Shown: piece after piece, positions 1 to 10,299 of the stretch
Numbering within the stretch: position 1 is the stretch's first letter
How the letters are laid out: every line of letters begins with the position of its first letter
Assembly (NCBI RefSeq): GCF_040115645.1
Contig: NC_089555.1
Location: 1,116,001-1,180,000, forward strand
Direction: 5' to 3'
From: Euwallacea fornicatus
Lineage: Eukaryota > Arthropoda > Insecta > Coleoptera > Curculionidae
Length of the DNA stretch: 64,000 nucleotides
Position numbers and translations under genes: made by a program
Notes under the pieces: model-generated
What the model saw: only the letters and a program-made list of their open reading frames with translations
Database searches by the model: none
What the model was told of the DNA's origin: nothing

Positions 1-1434
1 GAAACTGACGACTTTTACGGTAAAATGTTATTTAAAGAAGCTCTGAGAACGGGCTTTTTCGAGCTTCAAGCAACCAGGGACAAATACCGTGAGCTATGTT
101 TGCTGGATGGCATGCATGTAGACCTAGTTTTGAGGTAGAAAGATTTGTTTCTAATTACATTTCGTTCAAGAAAGTTTTCGTAGGTTTATCGAAGTACAGG
201 CGCTCCTTTTATCCCCAATTTGTCCGCATGTTTGCGAAAAAGTGTGGGAGATGCTGGGAAATGTGAGTTGTTTTTTACGTTTTAACAATTAAAGAAATCA
301 TTTTATCGATAGACATCCAGCATAGTGAAAGCTGCGTGGCCAGCAATAGGTGCAATCAATGAAATTGACATAAAGGCTTCGGAATACCTTATGGAAGCGG
401 CTCATTCCTTCAGAGTACATTTGAAAACTTATTTGCAAGGTTAAGTTCGTATAATGATTGAACCTAGAAATATGTTTAATTATTCTGTGTATAGGAGTAA
501 AATCGAAGCAAAATCCTAACCCTCTCCCTGTGAAAAAACCAAACGTATGCACCATATGGGTGGCAAAGTCTTTTCCTCTTTGGCAGAGCTGCATTTTAAC
601 AGTGCTGAAAACACATTTTGTGGTATCTTTTTCCCAATTATAAAATTAGTAACAGCCCGCACAATTGAAAATTTTCAGAAAAATGGCAACCTTCCAGACA
701 ATAAAACATTATCGACCGAGCTTGCAAAAAAAGATGAACTGAAGAAATACATGAAGAGAGTAATGCCTTTTGTTCAAACTACAAGAGAAAAGGTCAATCA
801 GTTCGGTCTCAAAACTTTCGCACTTACTTTGGAATTCGATGAGGCCGAAATTTTGCGCAACAACAATGTTTATTTGGCCAATACGCTTGATGTAAGCTAA
901 TTAAGTTGTCTTTATTTAGATGCATCTCTTTTGCTTTTACAGGTAGAGGAAGTGATAATTAAATTCACAGATGACCCGAACGCTAATGATAAAATGCGAG
1001 AATGCTGCCCAGGCTCCCCTTTTGTGCTTTTCTCAAACAAACCTGGAGTGAAACTCGAGCTTGTCAATCCCATACCATCATCCGGCCTTTTTTCTAAGTA
1101 TATTGTAATTAGCGACGGGGATACGCACAGGAAAGTTGCAGAAAAACTGGCGAAACATTTCAAGCAAATAAAAAGTATTTTTTCTTGTCCTCAATTGTTT
1201 ACATTTCATAATGACAACATTTCAGAACCTGAATTAGTGGAGCTTTATCGTTTCCAAGATCCAATAATAGGCCCAGTTACACTGCCGACTTTCGGAGACC
1301 CCTTGAAAGGGAAAGAGCGTATTTCCCCTGATGCAGTGTTCAGAGTAGACTTGGAGAAAGGTAATGTTCATATTGAAAACGGCACCAAGGCCATCGAGGT
1401 TGGGAAGCAAATCATTTACTTGCTTAAGCCTTAA
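1..1434 (+). CDS. LARS1: Leucyl-tRNA synthetase, cytoplasmic (3' part)
   Basis: This is the C-terminal part of cytosolic leucyl-tRNA synthetase, which charges tRNA-Leu. Exons: 1..134, 184..262, 313..439, 495..622, 679..891 and 943..1434, giving about 390 residues; the gene enters from the left edge. The frame matches the animal enzyme after the catalytic core. It covers the anticodon-binding helices (FIEVQALLLSPICPHVCEKVW), the block TIWVAKSFPLWQ, then LPDNK and ELKKYMKRVMPFV, and a C-terminal domain ending QIIYLLKP. The end of exon 4 is uncertain: donors at 620 and 623 are both phase 0 and differ by one Val. The reading frame runs past the donor for 21 bases before a stop, so the intron (623..678) is needed. 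The stop lies 69 bp from the msh2 stop on the other strand. The family assignment is secure. Confidence 0.96.
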
Positions 1435-1451
1435 TGTTCATGTTTCTCGTA

Positions 1452-1494
1452 TTTATTTAATTTAATTGTGCATTAGCACCTGTGTTAAAATAAA
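1452..1494. terminator. Interleaved poly(A) signals of the LARS1 and msh2 tails
   Basis: A plus-strand AATAAA sits at 1489-1494 for LARS1, and a minus-strand AATAAA at 1457-1452 for msh2. Each signal lies beyond the other gene's expected one, so cleavage 10-30 bases downstream would make the two mRNA tails overlap by several tens of bases. The hexamers are read directly; the cleavage sites are inferred. Confidence 0.55.
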
Positions 1495-1503
1495 ACTTAA
1501 AAT

Positions 1504-4461
1504 TCATTTCGATAACATCCCTTTAACAAACAAATTATCTTGACTGCGCATTTCTGACCTAATGCGACTTAAAGAATGCTCCAAAGCATTTGCCTCCTGT
1601 CCTTCAAAAATTTCTTTCAGCGTTCTCAGTGCCATTCTTACGTGCTCATCTCCTTTTTCTATTATAGCTTTCTTCTCCTCAGCTTCCAGTTCCTCCATAA
1701 ACTTCATCCCCTCCTGATGTTCCAACTCTTTTAAATTGTCCGAGGCCCAATCCAACACTTCAATCGGAAATTCTGCAATTTTCGCACAGTGTATCCCGTA
1801 GCTTTTGTCACACTCTCCAGGTTTCACTTTATAGAGTGGCATTATTGAGTCGTTCGAACACATAGCTGATACATGCAAATTCCCAACTGAGGGACTACTA
1901 TCGACAAGTTTGGTTATTTTATGGAAATGAGTGGCAAATAACGAAAAACTTTTCACGTCTGTGGCTAAATGTTCTGCTATGGCCCACGCAATGCCGCATC
2001 CATCGTAGGTAGATGTGCCTAGAAGAATTCGTTGTTCATAAAATTAAATTTGTCCAGTAACTCACCTCTCCCCAATTCATCAATAATCACAAGTGAGTTC
2101 TCGGTGGCGGTTTTTAATATGGTAGAAGTTTCGATCATTTCTAACATAAAAGTGGATAACCCCTTCAGCTGACAATCGTCTGCTCCCACTCGAGCCAAAA
2201 TTCCATCTACCAGCGACATTTCTGCGTTTTCGCAAGGCACGAAACACCCAATATGAGCCATCAGCACGCACACTCCTATGGACCTGATATAGGTGCTTTT
2301 GCCACACATGTTGGGTCCGGTGATTATGTAGAATGTTTTGTCCTTTTGATTAAAATTTACGTCGTTTGGAATAAAATCTTGGGGAAGTTGGTGCTCTAGA
2401 CATGGATGTCGAACCTTAAAATGGGTCGGTTTTAAATAATTAACCTATAGAAATAAGGTCTACAACCTTCTCGAGTTTCAATACTCTTTCCCCATCGGTC
2501 TTCAGTATAGGCCGAATATAAGGGATTTTGGCTGACACTGAAGCTATAGCAAATGAAGTGAGCACATCCAAAGTGGCAAGAACCATGTTAATGCTGCGCA
2601 CAGTATCTGCATATCCTGCTGCCACTGTGAGCATCTCATCCACCATTTCTTTCTGAAGGGCCTCAAAGCTTTCATTGATTGAGGAATATTTTTCATTAAG
2701 TAAATTTAAATTTTCATTCCTGAATCGGACTCCGCCGGCTACAGCGTCGATAATTTTGTAACTTTTTGCCTACGAATTGTTTTATAAAAATATATTGTTT
2801 TTGTAGTAATTTTCAATACTACATGTCTTAAAGCATGTTCCTCCTTCTTGGTGATTCTAAAGAAGTACCCATGCTGAGAGGTGAATTCCAACTTAATGGT
2901 TTTACCCTCCTCCAAAGATAAGTCCTTTGCAGCCTTATGTAAGAGATTTTGCATCTTCTCCTCAATGCTTTCTTTGCGTTTATGCAATTCATTGAGTTCT
3001 GGACTTACGTTGCTTTTGATAAGATATTCCCCCCTTGATATATCATCAATTTAGAATTAAAAGTGTGATGTGGGGCAATATAAAAATTTACCTGTCAACT
3101 AAATTCAAATCCAATAAGGTCTCAATCATTGTTTGAAATTTGGCCATATCAGCAAGGAGTTCCCCCAACGGAGATACAATGACATCCTTCACTGATTTAT
3201 TATTTATCTTACTAAGCATGCCTACTAAAGAAGGCAAATAGTTGATTGCTTGATACAATCGGTAACAGTCTTGTAACTTCGCTTTTTCACCAGATAATTT
3301 CTTAGACAATAACATTAAATCTGGAATTCTCTTTAGAGCCTCCTTACTAATGGCTGACTGTAGTTCTAGGTTGTGTACTAAACACTCCACAATATCCAGT
3401 CTTTCTTTAATTATATTTACATCTTTTAACGGTTGTTTTATCCATTGCTCTAATAATCTCTTCCCCTGTGGGGTTGCACAATGATTTAAAATTCCAATTA
3501 AGCTGTAAGCTTTGCCAGATGCAGTAAAAACTGGAGCTCCTTCACTGTTGAAAGTGGGCTTAGGCAAAATGTTGAGAGCATAAAGAGCAGCATTATCTAT
3601 TCGTACATGTCTGTGGGCATCTACAGTTTTCAATCTGTATTGGTTGAAATTTGTCTCGCTGCCAGTAAGATTTAGGAAGGAAATTACTGCCCTTAAGCAA
3701 CTCATGGCTTCATTTAAATTTGTCTCAGGAATTCTTTCAGAATTTCTTGGCTGGCGAACTTGAAAAAACAACAGTCTATTCAAGTCTTGAATTATATCAT
3801 CAGAGCTAAAATCAGATTTCTTCACTTGAGCCACAAGTATTCCATTCCGTTCTAAGATGTTTTTGAGATTGATTAACTCTGATGAATTCCCATTAGGTAT
3901 AATACATTCTCTTGGGCTAATTTGAGCCAGCAATGCTTCAAATTCTGTTAAATGTTCATTATCCACAAATTCAGATACCTCAAAAATCAAATCTGTGGTG
4001 TTAACATTACTCACAGCCAACGTTCTTTCTTTGCCAAACTTTACAGCCATAACACAATTTGAAGAGTCAATTGTGGCATTTTCAAAAAGCACATGCTCAA
4101 ACTGAGTGAGATTCCCCGGAGATCCTTTATACTCCAATTGCCATTCATTACTCTTCCCTGCGACTTTCACATAGACCTCTACTCGGTACTGGCGTACCAA
4201 CAGCAACTCACGAACAAAAGTTTCCATTTCATGTCTACTCAAGCAAACGTAACTTAGCTTAGAATGCTCCCCCATATTTTTAATAATTTTTGAGGTAAAA
4301 TCTGCTGCTAGCTGAGCATCAGATCCATGGGCAGTGTAGTAATCAGTGCGGTTGAATAGGCGGACAGTTGAGGCGCTCTTTTCAGGCAAACTCTGGAAGA
4401 ATTTGATGAATTGTTGTTGGGCAAGGTCCAAGTTTGAGATTGAAAGGGGCTCGGCAGCCAT
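1504..4461 (-). CDS. msh2: DNA mismatch repair protein Msh2
   Basis: Msh2 is the shared subunit of the MutS-alpha and MutS-beta dimers that detect mismatches and small loops in the nucleus. Exons (minus strand): 4461..3092, 3033..2823, 2769..2467, 2414..2066 and 2018..1504, giving 915 residues against about 934 in human. The N-terminal MutS domains I-II fill exon 1. The lever and clamp regions follow, then the C-terminal ATPase: Walker A at residues 661-668 (GPNMCGKS), QLKGLSTFMLEM, Walker B (LVIIDELGRG) and the FATHFH switch. All five joins keep frame and read through family-typical sequence such as KIPYIRPIL and HPCLEHQLPQDFIPNDV. Cys665 replaces the second glycine usual in MSH2 (GPNMGGKS), although the minimal GxxxxGKS pattern remains. 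It is tail-to-tail with LARS1 and probably has its promoter in 4462-4897. Confidence 0.97.
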
Positions 4462-4897
4462 TGTATTTTGGTGAATAAATATTAAGTACTTAATAGCAAA
4501 TGTTTGTGTTTTTGAGTATTTAGTGGTTGTTTTTTTGTTAATTTATAGCACAGATTTTCCTAGAACTGAATATTTCCCGATCCCGCCAAAATTTACGTAT
4601 TTTTTTGGTTTTCTATGTCAATCAGGCCGATCTGCCAAAATTATTGACAGTGTAAATCGTTTTATCGAGAATACTCGGATCCTTTCCAAGTTTGAAGTGA
4701 TTGATAGAGATGTGTTTTAGTTATCGATACTATTATTTTATTTTTTTTATTTCAAATATTCTTAAAAATTATTAAAAGAAAATTGTGAAAGTAAGTATAT
4801 TACAAAAGCACATAATTTTACAAATTCACTACAAATTTGAAATAAATAACAACCGAAAATATGCCCTCTTTATATATAATTTATTTCTAATTCACCA
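4462..4897. other. Spacer: msh2 promoter side and FAM151 3' end
   Basis: This A+T-rich 436-bp stretch separates the msh2 start from the FAM151 stop in a tandem minus-strand pair. It should hold the msh2 5' region and the FAM151 3' UTR. The small open frame on the plus strand at 4523-4720 has no family resemblance and is not called. Confidence 0.5.
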
Positions 4898-5957
4898 CTA
4901 ATTAATTCCAAAATTCAGAATCAACATCACCAAAGCAATGAACCAAATGGGGTTCCTCAATGGAGACCCTCCGTTTGGTAAATCATTTAGATGCAATTTT
5001 TCTAAAAGTTCCCTTGGCACGTCAATAAAAGTCTTGTTTAAACCGTTCTTTTTTATCAATAATCTGAGTTTCTCAGTATCAACGTTATCTTCTAAGGACG
5101 ACCAAATGGTAAGAGTAGAATTTGGCACTTGTTCAGTTAAATTCACCAATAGATCGATACTCTGGGCTGCTAATCCGGCCCGAACAGGAAATGTGATGTT
5201 TTGAGAAATTTTGTTATTTTTAATAACGTCGACCATATCGCTGATTTGGCTGGACTTGTAACCTCCTGTGTTGGAGTCATTGTACTGGGTAGTCCAGCCA
5301 ATTGAAAGGATTGAATTAGGAAACAAGTTCGCCCCTTTAAAAAAGTTCTTAGCGTCAACTGTAGGCTCGCCTGCATCTATAGGTCCTGGGAGAATGTCGG
5401 CGTTGATCCAAATAGGAAAATTTTCCTAAAAGGAAGTTATAGCGTTTAGATCATTCAACTTAATTACCTGCTCAAACCTTATCAAAAGTAGTCACAATTT
5501 GTATTGAACTATTAAACGCGTCTGTTGATTTAAAGTCCAATTTGACTCCCTTTCTGGTGTTGTTAGCAACAGTGACATTTAAATTAAAAGCTTTAACTTG
5601 GTCTAAGAACATCTGCAGAGACAAATCAGAAACATTCTCAGGAGGGTGACCCATTACAGGAAGTAAATTTTTGGAATTCTCAGATTTTAAGGTTCCCATG
5701 ATAACATCCGCTTCTATCATGTTAATGTCGTCTGAAATCAATAAAAAAATATTCGGTCATCTTAATTTTAATATATGATTGTTGTTACCATCCTTCAGAG
5801 TTGTATTTAAGTAGTTTCGATTGTTTACTGCGTGCGCCCATGTGATTTTTGTAAGATTCTGCTTTGCGTCAGGGAAGAAATCCTCTATACCCAATCCGTT
5901 ACTCATTATAGAACTTCCAAATGCGAGGAGCAGAAAGAGGAGGCTTAAGAAAAACAT
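4898..5957 (-). CDS. FAM151/menorin-family protein
   Basis: This is a DUF2181 protein of the FAM151/menorin family; in nematodes menorin (MNR-1) acts at the skin-neuron interface in dendrite patterning. Exons (minus strand): 5957..5789, 5731..5478 and 5425..4898, about 316 residues. An upstream ATG at 5993 would add 12 residues. I prefer 5957 because it places a strong signal peptide (MFFLSLLFLLLAFGSS) at the N-terminus. Family marks are the ITWAHAVNN block, then INMIEADVIMG with acidic residues like those of the related phosphodiesterase fold, and PIWINADILPGP with LSIGWTTQYN. Several NxT/S sites fit a secreted protein. The C-terminus is hydrophobic (IWFIALVMLILNFGIN) after a Gly/Ser-rich spacer, which could be a GPI signal or a tail anchor. 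One domain is present, as in FAM151B; FAM151A has two. Whether it has menorin function is not shown. Confidence 0.82.
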
Positions 5958-6968
5958 TTTTTTAGAGCTATTTAACACTTCCCAGTAAACCAATAACTAA
6001 AAATAAATGTAAGGATACTAGACAAAAAAATATTTTTGACTATAGGAGCTTCGCACTTGCAATTTATTAACAAACTACGCAAAAGCAACCTATCAACGTT
6101 CAATACAGATTGATCAAATATAATAACAGTAATAATCAACACTGATTAGCGGAGGATGCGGTTACTAATGGATTAAAAAGTACTAGAAGTTTTAGAATTC
6201 GGGTTTCCACTTGTAGAATTGAATAAAAAAACACGTTAAGAATTTGAAATTCAAGAAAGATTTTATATATTTCCTACATAGTGTACAATGTCAACATCAA
6301 TGAAATGCATCAAAATAAAATTGTACTAAATTTTGTACATTTATTGCAAAAGCTACAACCATATGTCAAATCCCAACCACCATCATGATAAAATTAAAAG
6401 ATATGCAAAATTCATTAAATATTGTTCTACTGAAGTATTAAGTGATTACAGTTACTTCAAGTGGAAATTAAACAAAACTTAACATTGCATTATAATCAGG
6501 AACCTGACTTTCTATTACTGTATTGACAAAGAGGGAACAGGAGCCGATTAGCAGCCCCAATGTTGCCTGGTGATGACATTGATGATTATTAGCCAACAAA
6601 ACGCCAAAAAAATGTTCTTACCCTGTAACACGCGTGGTTATCTCTACACGTTTAAAAAGAATTTTCCATATAATCCTCATGTAAATTCCATACCAATACA
6701 TTCAAATTTAAAATTAAGTTAAACTCAACATTTTCTGTGGTTATTGAGACTAACAGGTTCAAGATGTCCTTGACCCTGATGAACTGTTATATCGATATCG
6801 ATATTGTTTTTTCCATGTATGTTCTATTTTACTCCCAACAGAAATCGATACTTCCTCTTTTATTATATCTATGGCAGTTGTCATCGAATTTTTTTAATGA
6901 AATTTCACTAGGGAGTTTGTGGTTAAGTTGTACTTTATGTTTTTCATATTTTTCGCAACCTTAATTGT
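5958..6968. other. Intergenic, divergent promoters of FAM151 and neugrin
   Basis: About 1 kb of very A+T-rich DNA lies between two divergent starts. I found no coding exon in it. The open frame at 6737-6964 is low-complexity and hydrophobic and resembles no family I know. Both promoters are presumably here; no clear TATA box was assigned. Confidence 0.5.
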
Positions 6969-8355
6969 ATGTTTCCAAATAATATGTTAGTGTTACGCCG
7001 TTTATATTCAAAACAGGCTGCCAGATATCTAAGAAACGATCCGGGTATCAATAGGCGGAAAAAAATATTTGAAACGTCAATCCAAACTGAAGAGGACTAT
7101 GAGTTTGACGATTTGGAGTCGGACTTTATGGCGGTAGACAAGTCCCATAAAGAATATTTAAGAGAGTCACGACTACTAAAAGAAAAGGAGAAATATCTCC
7201 TGGTAAAGCAGAAATATTTCAAGGAAAAGCTCCCCAATTTCTTGACTTGGCAGGACAAAGAACTGATTCGATATTTGCACAATCAAGAACCTAATGAGTG
7301 GACAATTGAAAAATTATCTGAGGGGTTTCCAGCACTCCCGGAAGTAATTCAGGTATTTCACAAAAAATAAAGTTGCAATTAATATAAAATTTATAATATG
7401 TAGATTTATTTTCAATTTAGAGTTATTTTATAATGTGTGATGAAAAAGATCACAGTGTCACTCAGTTTTTTCAATTAAGATCCAAATTCGATTTTTTTTC
7501 CTTTTTAATTCTTGTTTTGGAAAATGTGTCTAATTTAATAATAATTTACACACTATATAAAACCATTGAATTTAAGACACCATATACATGACATCCTTTG
7601 GTTTTATTCTTATACACTTTGAGATATCTATCTTCTAGAAAATTATCAAAGGAAAATGGACTAAAACAGACCAAAGCAAAATACTCAATCATGACAAATC
7701 AGTGCTGCAAAACTGGAACAATTATAAAAATGGAAATCTCACTGATCTTCCAGAAGATTTGAAAGAACATCTAAACAAATTTTCCAATAGGAGACTTACA
7801 CTTCACAGTAATTTTATAACCTCGCCAACCATAAGTATTGGACCTAAAAAGGGAGGAGAATTTTCTGAAATTATTACAAGCTATCAAAACCTTAAGCATA
7901 ATACTAATGACCGAGTTAGTATTGAAAATGAAAATAGTGAAGACAGAGATAAGTTGCATGTAACTTTAAATCAGACATATAAGACAAAAAGCAGAAGTCA
8001 GGAAATAACTTTGAGAGAACTGGAGAAAGATGTTGCTAAAAAAGCCAAGAAAGGCCAAGCATCCCCAGAAGAAAGACTTATTATTGAGCAGTCAGGGTTT
8101 AACAAAGTAACACAGAACAATAGTCAAATTATTCAGCTTAAACCTGATGAGAAAAATTTAGTCAAATATAGAGGAAGAAAAAGTGAAGTAACTCTGACAG
8201 AGAAAAAGACACGAGATGTTTCACATTTAATTTATGTAGAAAAAATTAAGATCCCTTCAGACATTTACAAAAAGGGGTACACCTACAAGATGAAAGATTG
8301 CTTTTATGATAGTGATGGCCTTTTTTTGTATAGAGTCCCTGGTATGACACAATAA
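6969..8355 (+). CDS. NGRN: Neugrin homolog (mitochondrial ribosome assembly)
   Basis: Neugrin is a mitochondrial protein required for 16S rRNA stability and mitoribosome assembly in vertebrates. Two exons, 6969..7352 and 7639..8355, encode 366 residues. The N-terminus is basic with hydroxyl residues (VLRRLYSKQAARYL), as expected for a mitochondrial presequence. The diagnostic helix-turn-helix-like core reads LTWQDKELIRYLHNQEPNEW then IEKLSEGFPALPEVIQ, and continues across the intron into KIIKGKW. The long lysine-rich C-terminal tail is less conserved. The start is the first ATG of the frame. The gene is tail-to-tail with the aldo-keto reductase, with 64 bp between stops. Confidence 0.85.
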
Positions 8356-8387
8356 AACATATTTATTATATTACATACATATTTATT
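8351..8387. terminator. Poly(A) signals of the neugrin and aldo-keto reductase tails
   Basis: A plus-strand AATAAA (8351-8356) contains the neugrin stop codon itself (TAA at 8353-8355). Minus-strand AATAAA hexamers lie at 8387-8382 and 8367-8362, 33-58 bases past the aldo-keto reductase stop. The two 3' UTRs are therefore tiny and probably overlap. Use of these hexamers is inferred. Confidence 0.5.
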
Positions 8388-8419
8388 ATATTAATTATAT
8401 TGTAGATCTTACTTAGAAT

Positions 8420-9771
8420 TCAATCCTTCTGCATTAGCTCCCAATATTTCTCAACTTCATACCCCTCCCAATGTTTCTCTTGCAGCTTTGTTTTAAGCAT
8501 ACTAAAAATTAGTTAATTTACATTACAATCCTTGGTAAGTATATACAGAATCTTACTTCATAACTAAATTATAAACATTTAGTTCATGTTGCGTCAAACC
8601 TTGTTGTAAAACTTTCAAATTATAGTCAACTACTTGAACTGAGTCCATTCCAATCAGAGTTGTGTCAGGGCCTGGTTGTTGTATGCTGTGCCATACTGCA
8701 AGATTACCTAATTCTACGTTGTTTTCCTGCAAAAAATTCTAAATAATTCTTAACATCTTCTGCGGAAAAACTTACAATACACAATTTTCTAGCAGCGGCA
8801 CAAACGTTTTTAATCGTTTGAGTTGCAACGTGCCAGTCACGCTCGCCTAGGTTCGTTAACAGTCCCAAGCCATTAACAGCGGCATTTACGATGCCCAAAT
8901 TGTATTTCTACCGGAAAAAATGTATTTATTGTTTATTTTTTGATAGCTTTTAGAGTTACTTTAAACAGTGGTAGAAACTCATTTAGGGAGTCATCGAACA
9001 TGGTCAGTCTGGCATAGGATAAGACCATATCCAATTTAACTGAGCTTTTTTGGACACACTCTGCTAGCGGTTTAATGGGATAACCTGTAATGCCCATAAA
9101 TCGAGCTTTTCCTGATTTTATAATCTCCCGAACTGTGGGCAAAGTTTCTTTCAGAACAATATCCAGAGAAGGGGCGAATTCCACATCATGTACCTACACA
9201 TTTACTTATAAAACTGTTGGTGTTTGATGAATAGTTTCAACCTGCAAAATGTCCACATAATCTAGCTTCAGCCTTCTAAGTGAATCATCGATGCTTTGTC
9301 GAGTTTTTTCGGCGCCGAAATCAAATTGCCTTTTGATTTCTTTTTCGTATCTGCCAACTTTTGTGGCAATGTAATAAGCCTTTCTGGGAATTCCTTGCAG
9401 GATCTAGAAAAAATCTTATTTAAGGCGTAATTGCCAAGGTTGAGAGAGTTGTATTTACTGTGCCTAAGACTTCCTCAGATTCCCCATGACCGTAGTAGGG
9501 CGCAGTATCGATGTAATTTACACCACTCTTAAGAGCTCGCACCAGGGCTTGTCTGCATTTTTCTATATCAACATCACTGTACAAAATATTAATGTAAGAA
9601 TTGGGTAGTGTAGCTATGTTCTTACTTGTAGGCATAACAAAATACACCCGTTCCAAAAGCGATCTTAGAGACTTTAAGTCCAGTGCCCCCGAAATCACTG
9701 TAGGTCATCTTCCTAGCTTGCTCCTCATCATGGAAACCTGGCACAAAAGTTTCTGGTAAAATACCCGACAT
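8420..9771 (-). CDS. Aldo-keto reductase, L-galactose dehydrogenase-like
   Basis: This is a cytosolic NAD(P)H-dependent oxidoreductase of the aldo-keto reductase superfamily, in the group annotated in insects as L-galactose dehydrogenase-like. The true substrate is unknown. Seven exons (minus strand): 9771..9626, 9576..9459, 9403..9242, 9193..8960, 8907..8776, 8726..8557 and 8501..8420, giving 347 residues, normal for the family. The catalytic tetrad is complete: Asp72 and Tyr77 (NYIDTAPYYGHGESEEVLG), Lys103 (IATKVG) and His144 (VHDVEF). The N-terminal TYSDFGGTGLKVS strand and the GPDTTLIGM segment near the C-terminus are also typical. The last exon encodes a Trp/Glu/Lys-rich tail (HWEGYEVEKYWELM). 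All splice phases close. Confidence 0.9.
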
Positions 9772-10299
9772 ATTTCTGTTAAAGGAACGCGACGAATCTC
9801 TAGATTTTGTTATTGCAACTGCTATAAATAGACGCGCTTATGTACGATTTATGTATTTTTTAGATAATGGTAGTTAAGCAGTTGTTACAATTTGTTTGCA
9901 TATTATGTGGCATTATCTTGAAAGTGAAAATAACGTTGGGCAATTATTGTAGTGCGTATAAGAGATGTATTGAAGTGTCCAAATTGAGCCTTCACGCTGG
10001 GGGAACGTGTATCTGAAACATTTCTCCTTTTCGAACGTAGGTCTCAAAAATAGTATATTTGTCGTTTAGATTGTAAATAATTTTTTTCTTGCCATTTATA
10101 TCCGTATTATATAAGCCATCTTTAGAAGCAATAATAAAACTACTTTATATACATAATCAACCAACCAAACATGTCCCTTTATTTTACATTATATTACATG
10201 CTATCTAAATGGTTTTGGTTTAAATTTACACATAACGATAAGAACACTTAATATACAATATATTTTTCTTCGAATTCCAAGAGATCATTGCGTCAAAAC
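9772..10299. other. Spacer between aldo-keto reductase start and SCOT 3' end
   Basis: This is 528 bp of A+T-rich DNA in a tandem minus-strand pair. A minus-strand AATAAA at 10183-10178 is a reasonable poly(A) signal for the CoA-transferase, about 120 bases past its stop. The rest probably holds the aldo-keto reductase promoter. No exon is seen. Confidence 0.5.
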
